Made by a program: the position numbers and the translations under genes
Assembly (NCBI GenBank): GCA_963281255.1
Contig: OY725504.1
Location: 3,100,001 to 3,164,000 of the forward strand
From: Aphrocallistes beatrix
Taxonomy: Eukaryota > Porifera > Hexactinellida > Sceptrulophora > Aphrocallistidae
DNA length: 64,000 nucleotides
Reading direction: 5' to 3'
Part shown: positions 11,366-22,698 of the stretch, piece by piece
Layout: the number at the start of each line of letters is the position of its first letter
Numbering within the stretch: position 1 is the stretch's first letter
The notes under the pieces: model-generated
What the model was told of the DNA's origin: nothing
Databases searched by the model: none
Seen by the model: only the letters and a program-made list of their open reading frames with translations

Positions 11366-12565
11366 TCAGAATATCTGGAGCCCATGGTCTTTATGATCTG
11401 ACACTACGATGAGTCTACCACTTCCTGTCGTAGTTAGTCCATATGGCCAATCGAACTGACCTTCTCCTATTGTGTGAAGTAGCTCTGCTTCTTCATTGTA
11501 AACTTGTACTAAGTTATTTCCACAAAAGCTAACTAGAATGTTATTCGCTCTGTCGAGGCAGAAGAAGTAAGTCCATGAAGATGATCCAATTGAAATTAGT
11601 GATTTAAGATATTCTCCTTGTAGAGTTAATAAGTGGACACGATGGAGAGAATCATGAGATAGAATAAGCATATTGATTGTAGTGAATAGAACATCTTGAG
11701 GAAATAGAATCGTTTTATGCTGAATAAATCGTTTGAATTTAAGACTAACATCAAGAACTGATATTCTGTTATTAGCTTGTTCAGCAATATACAGATCACC
11801 ATCTGGTCCTATAGCTAGTGATCTAGGATAATTAAATTCACCTCCACCTGAACCTCTTTTCCCTACCTTCTTTATGAAGTGATGAGTATTTATTTGAAAT
11901 TGAAAAATAGCACATTGATGTACATCTGTTACATAAATAATATCTTTATGTAGCAATACACTCCATGGGCCGAGTAGTTCATTACCTCCAAACTCACTGA
12001 TGAACTCTCCAGTCATTGACACAGTTTTAACACGTGAATCATCCATATCACAAACGTAAATCAAATGAGTTTCTTCATCAAATGCAATACCTCTTGGACT
12101 ACGAAACATATCTTTCCCTTTCTTCCCTGCAGTTACAATAGGGATAACCATTTCTGAGTAATTCGGTAACTTATAATCCAATTTGACTAACTCACCCAAT
12201 GTACTGAGTTTATTCTCCAATTCCTTACTTTCAAATTCAAATTGGATGAAATAGTCAGCAGTAGAGATTCGTAATTTTCTTATTTTCTCTTCAATTTTGC
12301 TTAAGAACTCCTGCTGCATTGTCTTCAAGTCATTCTCTTTGATTCTCTCAATGTGCTCTTTGGTAGATTTCAATTCTTGTTCTGTCTTGTCTCTGTTAGA
12401 AAGGAGAGTGTCGTATTCTTCACGGAATTCAGATAATTGTGTGAGGAGTGTTCGTTTACGTTCTCTCACAACATTCACAATTCGCTCGTATCTGTTTTCA
12501 ATGTCAACAGCTATTGCATCAAATGGATGAGGTGGTGGTACATTCTCAGGAAGTAGAGTGGCCAT
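11366..12565 (-). CDS. Coiled-coil/NHL-propeller protein, array copy 3 (intact)
   Basis: A complete 399-residue paralog, intronless. The coiled coil covers residues ~20-135 and the NHL propeller ~150-399 (MFRSPRGIAF, LIYVCDMDDSRVK, GPWSVLLHK, YVTDVHQCAIF, YPRSLAIGPDGDLYIAE, WPYGLTTTGSGRLI). The N-terminal block is nearly identical in DNA to its neighbours, but the propeller is individual: blade-loop residues HQ in VTDVHQCAIF and QAN in the next blade differ from all other copies. Function is unknown beyond the fold. Confidence 0.85.
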   Translation of the reverse strand: MATLLPENVPPPHPFDAIAVDIENRYERIVNVVRERKRTLLTQLSEFREEYDTLLSNRDKTEQELKSTKEHIERIKENDLKTMQQEFLSKIEEKIRKLRISTADYFIQFEFESKELENKLSTLGELVKLDYKLPNYSEMVIPIVTAGKKGKDMFRSPRGIAFDEETHLIYVCDMDDSRVKTVSMTGEFISEFGGNELLGPWSVLLHKDIIYVTDVHQCAIFQFQINTHHFIKKVGKRGSGGGEFNYPRSLAIGPDGDLYIAEQANNRISVLDVSLKFKRFIQHKTILFPQDVLFTTINMLILSHDSLHRVHLLTLQGEYLKSLISIGSSSWTYFFCLDRANNILVSFCGNNLVQVYNEEAELLHTIGEGQFDWPYGLTTTGSGRLIVVSDHKDHGLQIF

Positions 12566-13652
12566 TCTATGAATTCAGTTTAAAACGTTTTAGAAGTACA
12601 AGCTATATGATGAGCTATATATTTACATAGAAGTTAAATCCATAATCGTATAACAAGAATATACTATTACAGTAGAGGTGACAGGTTACATCGTATAAAA
12701 ATATATCCCAGGTTCCTTCACCTTAATCATGCAGTACCATCCAGACATCCCACAAATTTGCTTTTTGATTGTGCAGTCCAGCACAGTCAAACTATTGCTG
12801 CGAGCAATAACAGCGCTAGACTAGACTCACTTGATATTGGAGCGAGTCTGTGGGATGTCTGGATGGTATATGTACTGCAAGGTGAAAGGTGGAAGCAACC
12901 AGGGATATATTACTAATATATTTTTTGTATTTAAAGAAATAATTAGTCTGTGCATCTTAAATTAGCTTTGCTGTTAGTAAAACATAATTCAATGCAGGAT
13001 TAAATTCAAGAAATAGACTCAGCATCGTTTGTTCTATCTGAAATCTCGATTTCAATTGCGTTGTAATAAACGTACTTATATTATAGCAGAAAGACACATA
13101 GTGCTGTAACTTAGTTGTGATAAAGCGAATTTCAAATTTCATACGGAGACTGTTTTCTAAGGTAGCATTCATGAATTGTTACTTGAATGGTTTTCTTCAT
13201 CCTCAATGACTGATTTTCAAATACTGTTCATTAAAATAAGAAATCAAATCATTACACTTCATGTCAAACACCCTAGATTCACTCACCAGGAGATAAAGAC
13301 AAAGTGCTTAAACAAAATCATAAATTTTGTTGTGATCTCTGGGATTTATTTATCTCCTTGAAATTTGATCACAAGGGAAGTGTCGTGATGTCAACATACT
13401 ATCTACATTACTATCTACAATCTCTAATTTAAGAGTGAAAATTCATAAACTTTACAAATCTAATATATTCACACTGCAGTCACAAGCAGATCTGAGTCCG
13501 AGTTCGATACACCGGGATTAAACTGTAGTAACTCGATTTATTGGCTTAGCCAAAAATAAATAAAATGTCTTTCACACCACACAGCAATTTATTGGGTTAT
13601 TACAAAAAAAAGTTCAGAAAACTATTTGGTAGGCACAATGTCTTTAAGTAAG
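12566..13652. other. Spacer with an inverted-repeat element
   Basis: Holds the copy 3 promoter side, an inverted-repeat element at 12703-12909, and then AT-rich DNA leading to the 3' flank of copy 4 (CACACCACACAGCAATTTATTGGG block). No coding gene is recognised; short ORFs here are not conserved. Confidence 0.45.
12703..12909. repeat. Inverted-repeat (MITE-like) element
   Basis: ATATATCCC-AGGTTCC plus CCATCCAGACATCCCACA at the left reappear inverted at the right as TGTGGGATGTCTGGATGG ... GGAAGCAACCAGGGATATAT. The arms are about 70 bp around a ~60-bp centre. No ORF. The transposon superfamily cannot be assigned. Confidence 0.6.
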
Positions 13653-14852
13653 CTAGAATATCTGGAGTCCATAGTCCGGATGCTCTGATATAACAATGAG
13701 TCTTCCACTTTTTGTCGTAGTTAGTCCATATATACGGCTTAATTGACCTTTTCCTATTATGTGAAGTAGCTTTCCTTCTTCATTGTGAACTTGTACTAAG
13801 TTACTCTTACCATTGCTAACTAGAATGTTACCCGCTCTGTCGAGGCAGAAGAAGTAAGTACATAAATATGGTTCGATTGAAATAATAGATTTAAGATATT
13901 CAGCTTGTAGAGTTAATAAATGGACACGATGGAAAGAATTAAAAGATAGAATTAGCATATTGCTTGCAATAAATTGAACAGCTTGAGGAGATATAATCGA
14001 ATTATGCTGAATAAATCGTTTGAAATTAAGACTAACATCAAGAACTGATATTCTGTTATTATCATCTTCTGCTACATACAGATCACCATCTGGTCCTATA
14101 GCTAGTGACATAGGATCATTAAATTCACATTTCCGTGAACCTTTCTTGCCTACTTTCCTTACTAACTGATGAGTATTTATATCGAGTAAAAATATAGCAC
14201 ACTTTGATATGTCTGTTACATAAATCCTATTTTTATGCAGCAATATACCCCATGGCTGAACCAACTCATTACGTCCAAACTCACTGATGAACTCTCCAGT
14301 CATTGACACAATTTTAACACGTGAATCACTCATATCACACACATAAATCAATTGAGTTTCTTCATCAAATGCAATCCCTCTAGGACTACTAAACCTATCT
14401 TTCCCTTTTTTTCCTACAGCTACAACCGGGGTAAGCATTTCGGAGTAATTTGGTAACTTATAATCCAATTTGATTAACTCACCCAATTTACTGAGTTTAT
14501 TCTCCAACTCCCTACTCTCACATTCAAATCGGATGAAATGGTCAGCAGTGGACAGTTTTAACTTCTGTATATTATCTTCAATTTCTAATAACAACTTTTC
14601 TTGCATCTTTTTCAGGTCATTCTCTTTGATTCTCTCAATGTGTTCTTCAGTAGATTTCAACTCTTGTTCTGTCTTGTCTCTGTTAGAAAGGAGAGTGTCG
14701 TATTCTTCACGGAATTCAGATAATTGTGTGAGGAGTGTTCGTTTACGTTCTCTCACAACATTCACAATTCGATCGTATCTGTTTTCAATGTCAAAAGCTA
14801 TTGAATCAAATGGATGAGGTGGTGGTACATTACCAGGGAGTAGAGTGGCCAT
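13653..14852 (-). CDS. Coiled-coil/NHL-propeller protein, array copy 4 (intact)
   Basis: A complete 399-residue paralog. Its constant block shows a few unique changes (YDRIVNV and FDSIAFDI instead of YERIVNV and FDAIAVDI), and its coil from residue ~75 (LKKMQEKLLLEIEDNIQKLKLS) is the most divergent of the intact copies. Propeller signatures run from SSPRGIAF to YGLTTTKSGRLI, with loop residues SK in VTDISKCAIF. A TATATAAAA box lies at 14897-14905 on the minus strand, ~45 nt upstream of the start. Confidence 0.85.
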   Translation of the reverse strand: MATLLPGNVPPPHPFDSIAFDIENRYDRIVNVVRERKRTLLTQLSEFREEYDTLLSNRDKTEQELKSTEEHIERIKENDLKKMQEKLLLEIEDNIQKLKLSTADHFIRFECESRELENKLSKLGELIKLDYKLPNYSEMLTPVVAVGKKGKDRFSSPRGIAFDEETQLIYVCDMSDSRVKIVSMTGEFISEFGRNELVQPWGILLHKNRIYVTDISKCAIFLLDINTHQLVRKVGKKGSRKCEFNDPMSLAIGPDGDLYVAEDDNNRISVLDVSLNFKRFIQHNSIISPQAVQFIASNMLILSFNSFHRVHLLTLQAEYLKSIISIEPYLCTYFFCLDRAGNILVSNGKSNLVQVHNEEGKLLHIIGKGQLSRIYGLTTTKSGRLIVISEHPDYGLQIF

Positions 14853-16239
14853 TTTATTCTGCTATATCAAGTTAGAATCTTTTAAGGCTGAACTTGTTTT
14901 TATATAAGTGTAAGCTACGATGAGCATATATAGGAATAGTATTTTACAAACATATACTATTATACAAGTACATGTGATCCTATGTATATCAAGTATCATA
15001 TAAGTAGCTAAGAAGTGCAGTTGTAGTGTAGTAAAATGGAGGTCATTTTCGAGCTATTCAAAAAGACAAAATGCTAGGCAATAATAAAATCAAATGCAGT
15101 ATTCATAATTGAAAACTGAGAGACAAGCACAGAAAACGCGTAACTTGAGAACAAATGTACACTTCTTACCGCCTGACATCACTCATGAACATAGAAACAA
15201 TGCAGGATTGTGATAAGATCGTCCAAGTTAAGATCTCAGGGTACTCCTTTTTCAAAAAATAATCGTAGATATGCAATTGACTCCGCTTAATCGAATTAAT
15301 GTAATATGATGCATAATATATGTGCTAGAACTATTTAGGATCTGCAAGAAGTGATTGTTTAATAATTGCATCCAGTTTTCCCTCTAACTTTCGGGGGTTT
15401 GGACTTTTAATGGGGGTATAGGCAATAATCTGGAGACCCAAGCGAATTTTAGTATTATTATCCAGGGGGGTTGTAATGATTAACATTGACCATAAATAAT
15501 CCACTGCTTAAGATTTTCGGATGCGTCTTTCTCCATGTTTGATAGAAAAGGAGATGGTGTATATGTATTAGCTGGGAATGTTAAATCGACGCATTGAATT
15601 GCGGCACATGAATTAAGTCAAATTTGATGGTAGATATATTGAATTGTATTTGAGTCATGTTGCTAATAGATGGAGTAACAGGTGCATCCACTCGGAAAGA
15701 GGTACAGCGAAATACGACCACATTTTTGAAGTTGGTAAACACCATATCAAAGCAATTTAGACTGATTCATTATTTCCTTTATTATATCTTATCGGAAGCT
15801 AATATACAAATTGGTTCGCGAATTAATTCAGAGCAGGTGAAAGTTTCCTATTATCCATTCTACATTCAACAAAGCTTCAGTGCTCGCTGTACCAGCGGCA
15901 CCGCGTACGCCACCACTGAGCATAATTTGAGGAATATTTTCGAAAGAATTGTGTTTAATCAATGTCGATAGATTGAATTGATAAACAGACTGGATTGCCA
16001 TTATATTTTTCTTAAAAATACGTGCACCAGGACCAAACAATATTTTACTCTTCATCTGGAATTACAAACTAATTGAAGGGTTCCGTTCACTCATAAACAG
16101 AGGCAGATCTAGAAGTATCTGCATAGATATTATGATTGTTATCACACAGCAAAAATCTATCAGCTGATTAACAATAAAGTACTATATGTTGTTAACTACC
16201 TAAATATAACAATATAACATACGTATGTCAATAAGGAAA
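14853..16239. other. Spacer with segmental duplication
   Basis: Contains the copy 4 promoter flank and a block at about 15635-15930 that is a diverged duplicate of ~28520-28830 (shared GATATATTGAATTGTATTTG, GGTGCATCCACTCGGAAAG and ACCAGCGGCACCGCG-like segments). This shows that array spacers were duplicated with the genes. No conserved ORF is seen. Confidence 0.5.
14897..14905 (-). promoter_or_regulatory. TATA-like box of array copy 4
   Basis: TATATAAAA on the minus strand, 45-53 nt before the ATG at 14852. Equivalent TATA-like sequences occur at the same distance in several copies, within a conserved 5' flank that also has AGCTTRTACTTATA and TATATGCTCAT motifs. Confidence 0.45.
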
Positions 16240-16412
16240 TTATAATATCAGGAGTCCATGGTCTTCATGATTTGATGCTACGATGAGTCTACCACTTCTT
16301 GTCGTAGTTAGTCCATATGGCCAACCAAACTGACCTCCTATCGTGTGAAGTAGCTCTCCTTCTTCATTGTAAACTTGTACTAAGTTCTTGTTAGTAAAGC
16401 TAACAAAAACTG
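16240..16412 (-). pseudogene. C-terminal fragment of an NHL array gene
   Basis: Only the last ~55 codons of the propeller remain (NLVQVYNEEGELLHTIGG, WPYGLTTTRSGRLIV, ending GLLIL instead of GLQIF). Homology stops abruptly at about 16412 and is followed by unrelated repeat sequence (AACAAATATTGTCAGCTTCCA..., similar to 44462-44540). A truncated duplicate. Confidence 0.8.
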
Positions 16413-17006
16413 GGTCGATTATGAAACAAATATTGTCAGCTTCCAGGACCTTTGCTCCTGAACCCAGCATCCCCTAGACCTCCTAATAGCCTCCGCAATG
16501 TAGAATTCTGGCTAAGGCACTATCGAATGGGAGGTGTTGTCAAACCGGAAGCCACAAGTCTGACACAAACAACCTCCGAGGGAGACAGCCTAGGAGCGTA
16601 TTGCAGTGGTGCTTGTACTCCACAGGTGCTGGTTGAAAGGACCTGTCTCTCGAAGGAGAGACTGGTGTCCTGTGGGTAGCAGGCAGCCGCTTCCAAGCTG
16701 GAAGTGTAGCAAGGTTGTGAGTTTGCGAAATGTGCACATATTATCAGGAATACAGGTGTGAATATTCGGTTCATTGTTACATTGCTGCTGTTTGGAGATA
16801 TGGAAACATAATTACGAATCTAGAAATGGTAAACAAAAAATACGATTTCGACAATATAGGATTTACTGTGCTAATTCAATTGTTTAGCAAAGTCCAATTA
16901 CAATTTGAACTACAATATTCACACCACACAATAATCTATCAGTTCACTATAAAGTTAGTTTAGAAAACTATTAGGGAGTCATAATGTCCATAGGGAAATT
17001 AGGAAA
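16413..17006. other. Spacer with duplicated 3' flank of the array
   Basis: Holds the breakpoint repeat and then the array 3' flank (GCAGCCGCTTCCAAGCTGG ... GATATGGAAAC ... CACACCACACAATAATC), also found at 20880, 26020 and 34540. No gene is seen. Confidence 0.5.
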
Positions 17007-18212
17007 TTAGAATATCTGGAATCCATGGTCTTCGTGTTTTGATACTACAATGACTCTACCACTTCTTGTCGTAGTTAGTCCAAGTGGATAGACTAACTGA
17101 CCTTCTCCTATTGTGTGAAGTAGCTTTCCTTCTTCATTGTAAACTTGTAATAGGTTCATGTCACCATTGCTAATTAGAATGTTATTCGCTCTGTCAAGAC
17201 AGAAAAACCAAGTCCATGAAGATGATTCGATGAAAATAATGCATTTAAGATATTCTCCTTGTAGAGTTAATAAATGGACACGATGGGGAGAATAAAAAGA
17301 TAGAATGAACATATTGCTTTTAGTGAATAGGACATCCACAGGATATAACATCGTTTCATGCTGAATAAATCGTTTGAAATTAAAATCAACATCAAGAACT
17401 GATATTCTGTTAGTACGATCTTCAGCTACATACAGATCACCATCTGGTCCTATAACTAGCGATCTAGGAATATTAAATTCACCTTTCCCTGAACCCTGTT
17501 TCCCTACTGTTCTTATTAACTGATGAGTATTTAGATGAAATTGAAAAATAGCACACTGATCTATGTCTGTTACATAAATACTGTCTTTATGCAGCAATAT
17601 ACCCAATGGCTTAACCAATTCATTACTTTCAAACTCACTGATGAACTCTCCAGTCATTGATACAATTTTAATACGTGAATTCCAGCTATCACACACATAA
17701 CTCAATTGAGTTTCTTCATCAAATGCAATACCTCTTGGATTATCGAACTCATCTTTCCCTTTCCCTCTCTTCCCTACAGCTACAACAGGGCTAACGATTC
17801 CAGAGTAATTCGGTAACTTATAATCCATTTTAATTAACTCACCCAATGTACTGAGTTTATTTTCCAATTCTCTACTTTCACATTCAAATTGGATGAAATA
17901 GTCAGCAGTTGAGATTCGTAATTTTCTTATTTTGTCTTCAATTTTGCTTAAGAACTCTTGCTGCATTGTCTTCAAATCATTCTCTTTGATTTTCTCAATC
18001 TGCTCTTTAGTATAGTTCAACTCTTGTTCTGTCTTGTCTCTGTTGGAAAGGAGAGTGTCGTATTCTTCACGGAATTCAGTTAATTGTGTGAGGAGTGTTC
18101 GTTTACGTTCTCTCACAACATTCACAATTCGCTCGTATCTGTTTTCAATGTCAACAGCTATTGCATCAAATGGATGGGGTGGTGGTACATTCTCAGGGAG
18201 TAGAGTGGCCAT
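17007..18212 (-). CDS. Coiled-coil/NHL-propeller protein, array copy 5 (intact)
   Basis: A complete 401-residue paralog, intronless. The coiled coil contains KEQIEKIKENDLKTMQQEF, with small unique changes in the constant block (LTEFREEY). The propeller starts at KDEFDNPRGIAF and ends GFQIF; loop residues are DQ in VTDIDQCAIF and DRT in the following blade. The two extra residues relative to copies 3 and 4 come from GKRGKGKDEF before blade 1. TATAAAAGG lies at 18256-18264 upstream. Confidence 0.85.
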   Translation of the reverse strand: MATLLPENVPPPHPFDAIAVDIENRYERIVNVVRERKRTLLTQLTEFREEYDTLLSNRDKTEQELNYTKEQIEKIKENDLKTMQQEFLSKIEDKIRKLRISTADYFIQFECESRELENKLSTLGELIKMDYKLPNYSGIVSPVVAVGKRGKGKDEFDNPRGIAFDEETQLSYVCDSWNSRIKIVSMTGEFISEFESNELVKPLGILLHKDSIYVTDIDQCAIFQFHLNTHQLIRTVGKQGSGKGEFNIPRSLVIGPDGDLYVAEDRTNRISVLDVDFNFKRFIQHETMLYPVDVLFTKSNMFILSFYSPHRVHLLTLQGEYLKCIIFIESSSWTWFFCLDRANNILISNGDMNLLQVYNEEGKLLHTIGEGQLVYPLGLTTTRSGRVIVVSKHEDHGFQIF

Positions 18213-18255
18213 TCTATCCTATTTTGTTATAAGTTAGAATCTTTTAAGGTTGAAA

Positions 18256-18264
18256 CCTTTTATA
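18256..18264 (-). promoter_or_regulatory. TATA box of array copy 5
   Basis: TATAAAAGG on the minus strand, 44-52 nt upstream of the ATG at 18212. The same sequence and spacing are found before the truncated copy at 36143 (36187-36195), in a duplicated promoter flank. Confidence 0.5.
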
Positions 18265-18372
18265 AGTACAAGCTATGGATGAGCATATATAGAAATTCAA
18301 TCCAATGGTTAGTTTCTATAAATCCTTACTATTAAAACTCGATTATTGTGTATGTATATATATATATATATA

Positions 18373-18846
18373 TCTGTAACGAATTGATTGAAGAAACTGC
18401 CAGGCGTAGAAGGCTGATTTTTGGCATGTGGAAGTCTTTTGGATATGGCTCCAGTAAGTTCTGAGCTCAGAGCAAAATGTCGACTCATCATGGAAATATG
18501 ACGTCATTGTCACATTTTTAAAAGTTAAGCAACACAGTTATTCGGGCATAACTCAGCCATTATAGGAGATAGAAGGCTGAAATTTTAATAGAATCTGTAT
18601 ACTAACACGTCTCACATATGATGCAATCACTTTGCTATGACGTCATCATTACTCATCAAAATTTTAAAAATTGACAAATTTGGTGTTTTTTCGAGTGATA
18701 TCGATTTTAAAACTAAGATGGACATATTTAGAGATGATATATCCCGTTTAATTAACCAATGTCACCTCCAGGCGACCGAAGGGAGCCTCCGGCGGACACG
18801 AAGTGTCCGCCAGCCGCGCAGCGCAAGCAAGCGAAGCGCGCTTGTA
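18373..18846. repeat. Single arm of the GCGCGCTTCGC palindromic element
   Basis: One arm, read outward: GAAGAAACTGCCAGGCG, GGCATGTGG, GACTCATCATGGAAATATGACGTCATTG, GCTATGACGTCATCATT, AATTAACCAATGTCACC, then GCGCAGCGCAAGCAAGCGAAG at 18817-18837. It matches the right arm of the full palindrome at 30386-31557. Two TGACGTCA sites lie in the arm. No coding content. Confidence 0.7.
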
Positions 18847-18989
18847 TTGTATAAACTACACGTATTACATTAGTTGTGTTCTACTATATCAAGTAGCATA
18901 CACAGGGTGTCCCAATATTATTGTCGTCATCGTCATGATTATTTTATAATCGGTAAAAAGTGTCAAATGCAAGCCATTATTTGCCAATA

Positions 18990-19105
18990 CAGTTGACTCT
19001 GCTTAATAGGGTCATTGTTTAATCGGGTCAACCGCTTAATCGAGCCACTTTTGGAAGGACCAGAATAGCTCTCACAGTGTATGTGTGAGAGCTAGCCTGG
19101 CCAAA
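18990..19105. mobile_element. Tigger/pogo-like MITE fragment
   Basis: Starts CAGTTGACTCTGCTTAATAG, the degenerate end typical of Tigger-type elements, then CCGCTTAATCGAGCCACTTTTGG. The right terminus is missing or degraded. Compare the complete copy at 36295-36449. Confidence 0.5.
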
Positions 19106-19580
19106 AGTATTGGAACAATCATTTGCATTACAAATAGCACTAAACAGGTTTTCCATTAAGTCAAATCCATTCAAATCATGGCAGCTACTGTATATTTGAA
19201 ATCAATTTCCAAATTTATATATTCGAATTACTCTATTTAGAAGTTTTTAAATTCTTTAACAATTTTTAAGGCGAAATGTTGCCACATATACCACCCTGAG
19301 CAACTTGTCACTGCTCGCGACCATTATATATGATGGTGACAGGTGGATCAAGGAAGTAAATACAAAGTACTTTATGGAAGAATTATTCAATATAAAGCAT
19401 CCAAATATGAGTAATCAGATGTTAAAAAGACGAATTTGATATCAGATATGACATATTTCCAGGGCCCCCGAAACAAATAAAAAGACCCGGGGGGCAGCAC
19501 GTATCGATGGGCCCATCAAATGCAGAGATAATTTTGGATACTCAAGTAATACTGAATATTTACAAACAGAATGCTACGTA

Positions 19581-19750
19581 TAGTCAGGGTCGCTTATTGT
19601 GATTCACCAGGGGACCAAAAAATTTGTTCATAATAGAGATACTTCATATCAAGCGAACTTGATTCAATACAAATCCTATCTAAAAAATGAAATAGGGACC
19701 AGGAGTTAAGTTCATAATAAACGGATGTTCATATTAAGCGACCCTGACTG
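19581..19750. mobile_element. CAGTCAGGGTCGCTTA-type MITE, copy 1
   Basis: Non-coding 170-bp element with terminal inverted repeats (AGTCAGGGTCGCTTA ... TAAGCGACCCTGACT) flanked by TA. The TA target and terminal sequence fit a Tc1/mariner-pogo group MITE. A second copy is at 25818-25969. Confidence 0.75.
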
Positions 19751-21024
19751 TATATAAATAATGATCACGTTCACAGTGCCTATTTAAATTATCTCAAAAT
19801 CCCTGGATTCAGGTAATATCTCGGGGTCCCAGGATTGTTGGAACTATACTCGACTTCGCGAGTGTTTCGCTGAGAATTATAGCGAATAGCGAATCCGCAG
19901 ACGGCGAGACCAATGAGAACCGGGGTTAGGCTACTAGATTTCAAAACTATGTCTTTATTCATACTTGTCACTTTGTGGCACTTTTCACTCCCATTACCAT
20001 TAGACATGATGATCTCTGCTGTGAAGAGGATTAAGCCTTGGCTGCGAGCTGCAATGGACAACAATCTAAGTCAGGAGTCGGCAACCTATGGTACGCATGC
20101 CACTGGCACACAAGGTCATAAATATATTAATATTATAGGTAAACTGGTACACTTCATTCAAAAGGTTGCCAGCCTCTGGTCTATGTGATCTTGCAGTAAT
20201 CAATGTAAATCCAGATGTGAATGAACAAGATTGAAGGCCAACTAGACACTATTATAGATCACTTCGCTAAAGGGGAAATCGTCGGATTCAGGCTTTCATC
20301 CAGGCTTACTAGGCGCGCCTAGAGGCGCGTATTTGATCTCATCGGAGTATGATTTTTGAGGGCTAGGCGCGCGGCATACGCCTACTTAGGCGCGTGGCAC
20401 GAAACATATATAAAATTGTTATATAAAAATGAGTCTAGGCGCGTCGAAAAAATGGTGACGTCCATTTAGGTGTATAACTTTGGAAAGCGGGATGAAACCT
20501 TGGTTGCACTGGACAAACAAGCAAAAGTATTTTGTGATATGCATACGATAGTAGTATTGTATTACAAAATAATCACTTGGTATATTTAGTTACATTCCTG
20601 AAAGTCTTCTCACAGCCAATTTTCACGAAATTTCCTTTCTGCTGAGTCCCCCCCATGCTCCCCATTAGCCCCGCCACTATCTATAACCTCCTTACACCAC
20701 CACTCTTCTCCCATAATCCAGCCAATCATCAACCATAAAAATCGGAGCATTTCTATATGTGTCATCACGGGAGTAGGGAGGGGAGATCGAACAGAGCAGT
20801 TATGATAATTATCCTCCTCACCGCTTATGTTATTCAAATGTTGCTCAGTGGAGACGAATCAACCAATGGCATTTCGACGCAGCTGCTTCTAAGCTGGAAG
20901 TGTACTAGCAATGTTGTGAGTTTAGAAATGTATATATATTATCAGGAGGAAGACAAGTGTGAATAGTCAGTTCGTTGTCACGTTAAATTGATAATGCTAC
21001 TGTTTGGAGATATGGAAACAATAG

Positions 21025-21239
21025 CATACTTGCCAACTGTCCCGTTTTTGGCGGGACGTTCCGCTTTTTTCACTCTTCTATTGATCTAATTTTCTCGAAT
21101 GTCCCGCTTTTACATGAAATTTCCCCATTATGTCCCGCTTTTTTAATTCATGTATAATACTTTTCTATTGCGTCCCGCCATGTCCCGCGAAATTCAACGC
21201 TGCGTCCCGTTTTTATCATGGCTCAGGTTGGCATGTATG
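21025..21239. mobile_element. GTTGGCATGTAT-family miniature element, copy 4
   Basis: CATACTTGCCAACTGTCCCG ... GGTTGGCATGTATG, 215 bp, flanked by CAATAG on both sides (21019-21024 and 21240-21245). The insertion lies inside the duplicated array 3' flank. The same flank at ~26160 and ~34725 lacks it, so those loci serve as empty sites. Confidence 0.8.
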
Positions 21240-21498
21240 CAATAGTTAAAAATAATTAACAAGAAAATTCGATTTCGAAAGAACGGGGTTTAACTGTGCT
21301 AACTCTATTGTTTAACCCGCGGTTTTGAACCTTTTTTTGGCTGTGGACACCCTATAGCAATTTCCTATATTCTGTGGACTCCTGCTATTAACTCAAAGTA
21401 ATCAAATAATTATAATCACACCACACAATAATCTATCAATTCTCTATAAAAATTTGGTTCAGAAAATTATTAGAGAGTCATAATGTCCATAGGGGAAG

Positions 21499-22698
21499 TT
21501 AGAATATCTGGAGTCCATGATCTTCATTATCTGACACTAGGATGAGTCTACCACTTCTTGTCGTAGTTAGTCCATATGGCCAGTAAAACTTACCATTTTC
21601 TATTGTGTGAAGTAGCTCTCCTTCTTTATTGTAAACTTGTACTAAGTTCTTGTCACTAATGCTGACTAGAATGTTATTCGCTCTGTCGAGGCAGAAGAAG
21701 TAAGTCCATGAAGATTATTCAATTGAAATTAGTGATTTAAGATATTCTCCTTGTAGAGTTAATAAGTGGAGGCGATGGAGAGAATCAAAAGATAGAATTA
21801 GCAAATTGTTTTCAGTAAATTGAACATCTTGAGGAGATAGAATCGTTTTATGCTGAATAAATCGTTTGAAATTAAGACTAACATCAAGGACTGATATTCT
21901 GTTATTATCTTCATCTGCTACATACAGATCACCATCTGGTCCTATAGCTAGTGATCTAGGATAATCGAATTTACCTTTCTCTGAACCTTCCTTGCCTACT
22001 TTCCTTACTAACTGATGAGTATTTAGATGAAATTGAAAAATAGCACGCTGAGTTATGTCTGTTACATAAATACTGTCTTTATATAGCAATATACCCCATG
22101 GCTTAACCAATTCCTTACTTCCAAACTCACTGATGAATTCCCCAGTCATTGACACTATTTTAACACGTGGATTACCCATATCACACACATATATCAATTG
22201 AGTTTCTTCATTAAATGCAATACCTCTTGGATTATTGAATTGATCTTTCCCTCTCTTCCCTACAGCTACAACAGGGATAACCATTCCCGAGTAATTCGGT
22301 AGTTTATAATCCAATTTGATTAACTCACCCAATGTACTGAGTTTATTCTCCATTTCCCTACTTTCACATTCAAATTGGATGAAATAGTCAGCAGTGGAGA
22401 TTCGTAATTTTCTTATTTTCTCTTCAATTTTGCTTAAGAAGTCCTGCTGCATTGTCTTCAAGTCATTCTCTTTGATTCTCTCAATGTGCTCTTTAGTAGA
22501 TTTCAACTCTTGTTCTGTCTTGTCTCTGTTAGAAAGGAGAGTGTCGTATTCTTCACGGAATTCAGATAATTGTGTGAGGAGTGTTCGTTTACGTTCTCTC
22601 ACAACATTCACAATTCGCTCGTATCTGTTTTCAATATCAACAGCTATTGCATCAAATGGATGAGGTGGTGGTACATTATCAGGGAGTAGAGTGGCCAT
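21499..22698 (-). pseudogene. NHL array copy 6, one nonsense codon
   Basis: 1,200 nt, exactly the length of the intact 399-codon copies. A TAA at 21715-21717 (codon 328) replaces the TCA that encodes the first Ser of SSWTYFFCLDRANN in paralogs. The frame then stays open to GLQIF and the normal TAA at 21499. The truncated product would lack the last one to two blades and could not close the propeller. One C-to-A change explains the loss, so it is recent, polymorphic or a sequencing error. Confidence 0.85.

Larger units (their letters stand above)
18847..21498. other. Repeat-rich spacer
   Basis: Contains a Tigger-like MITE fragment (18990-19105), a TIR element (19581-19750), GC-rich AGGCGCG repeats (about 20310-20440), the array 3' flank (20880-21010) and a GTTGGCATGTAT element (21025-21239). 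The minus ORF 19789-20064 has one hydrophobic segment (LTPVLIGLAVCGFAIRY) faintly like the N-terminus of Tim14/DNAJC15, but no J domain follows. I do not call it a gene. Confidence 0.4.

Noticed and set aside
19789-20064. 91-codon minus ORF with a hydrophobic segment faintly like Tim14/DNAJC15
   Set aside because: No J domain or HPD motif follows, no convincing donor site is present, and the similarity is limited to a short transmembrane stretch.
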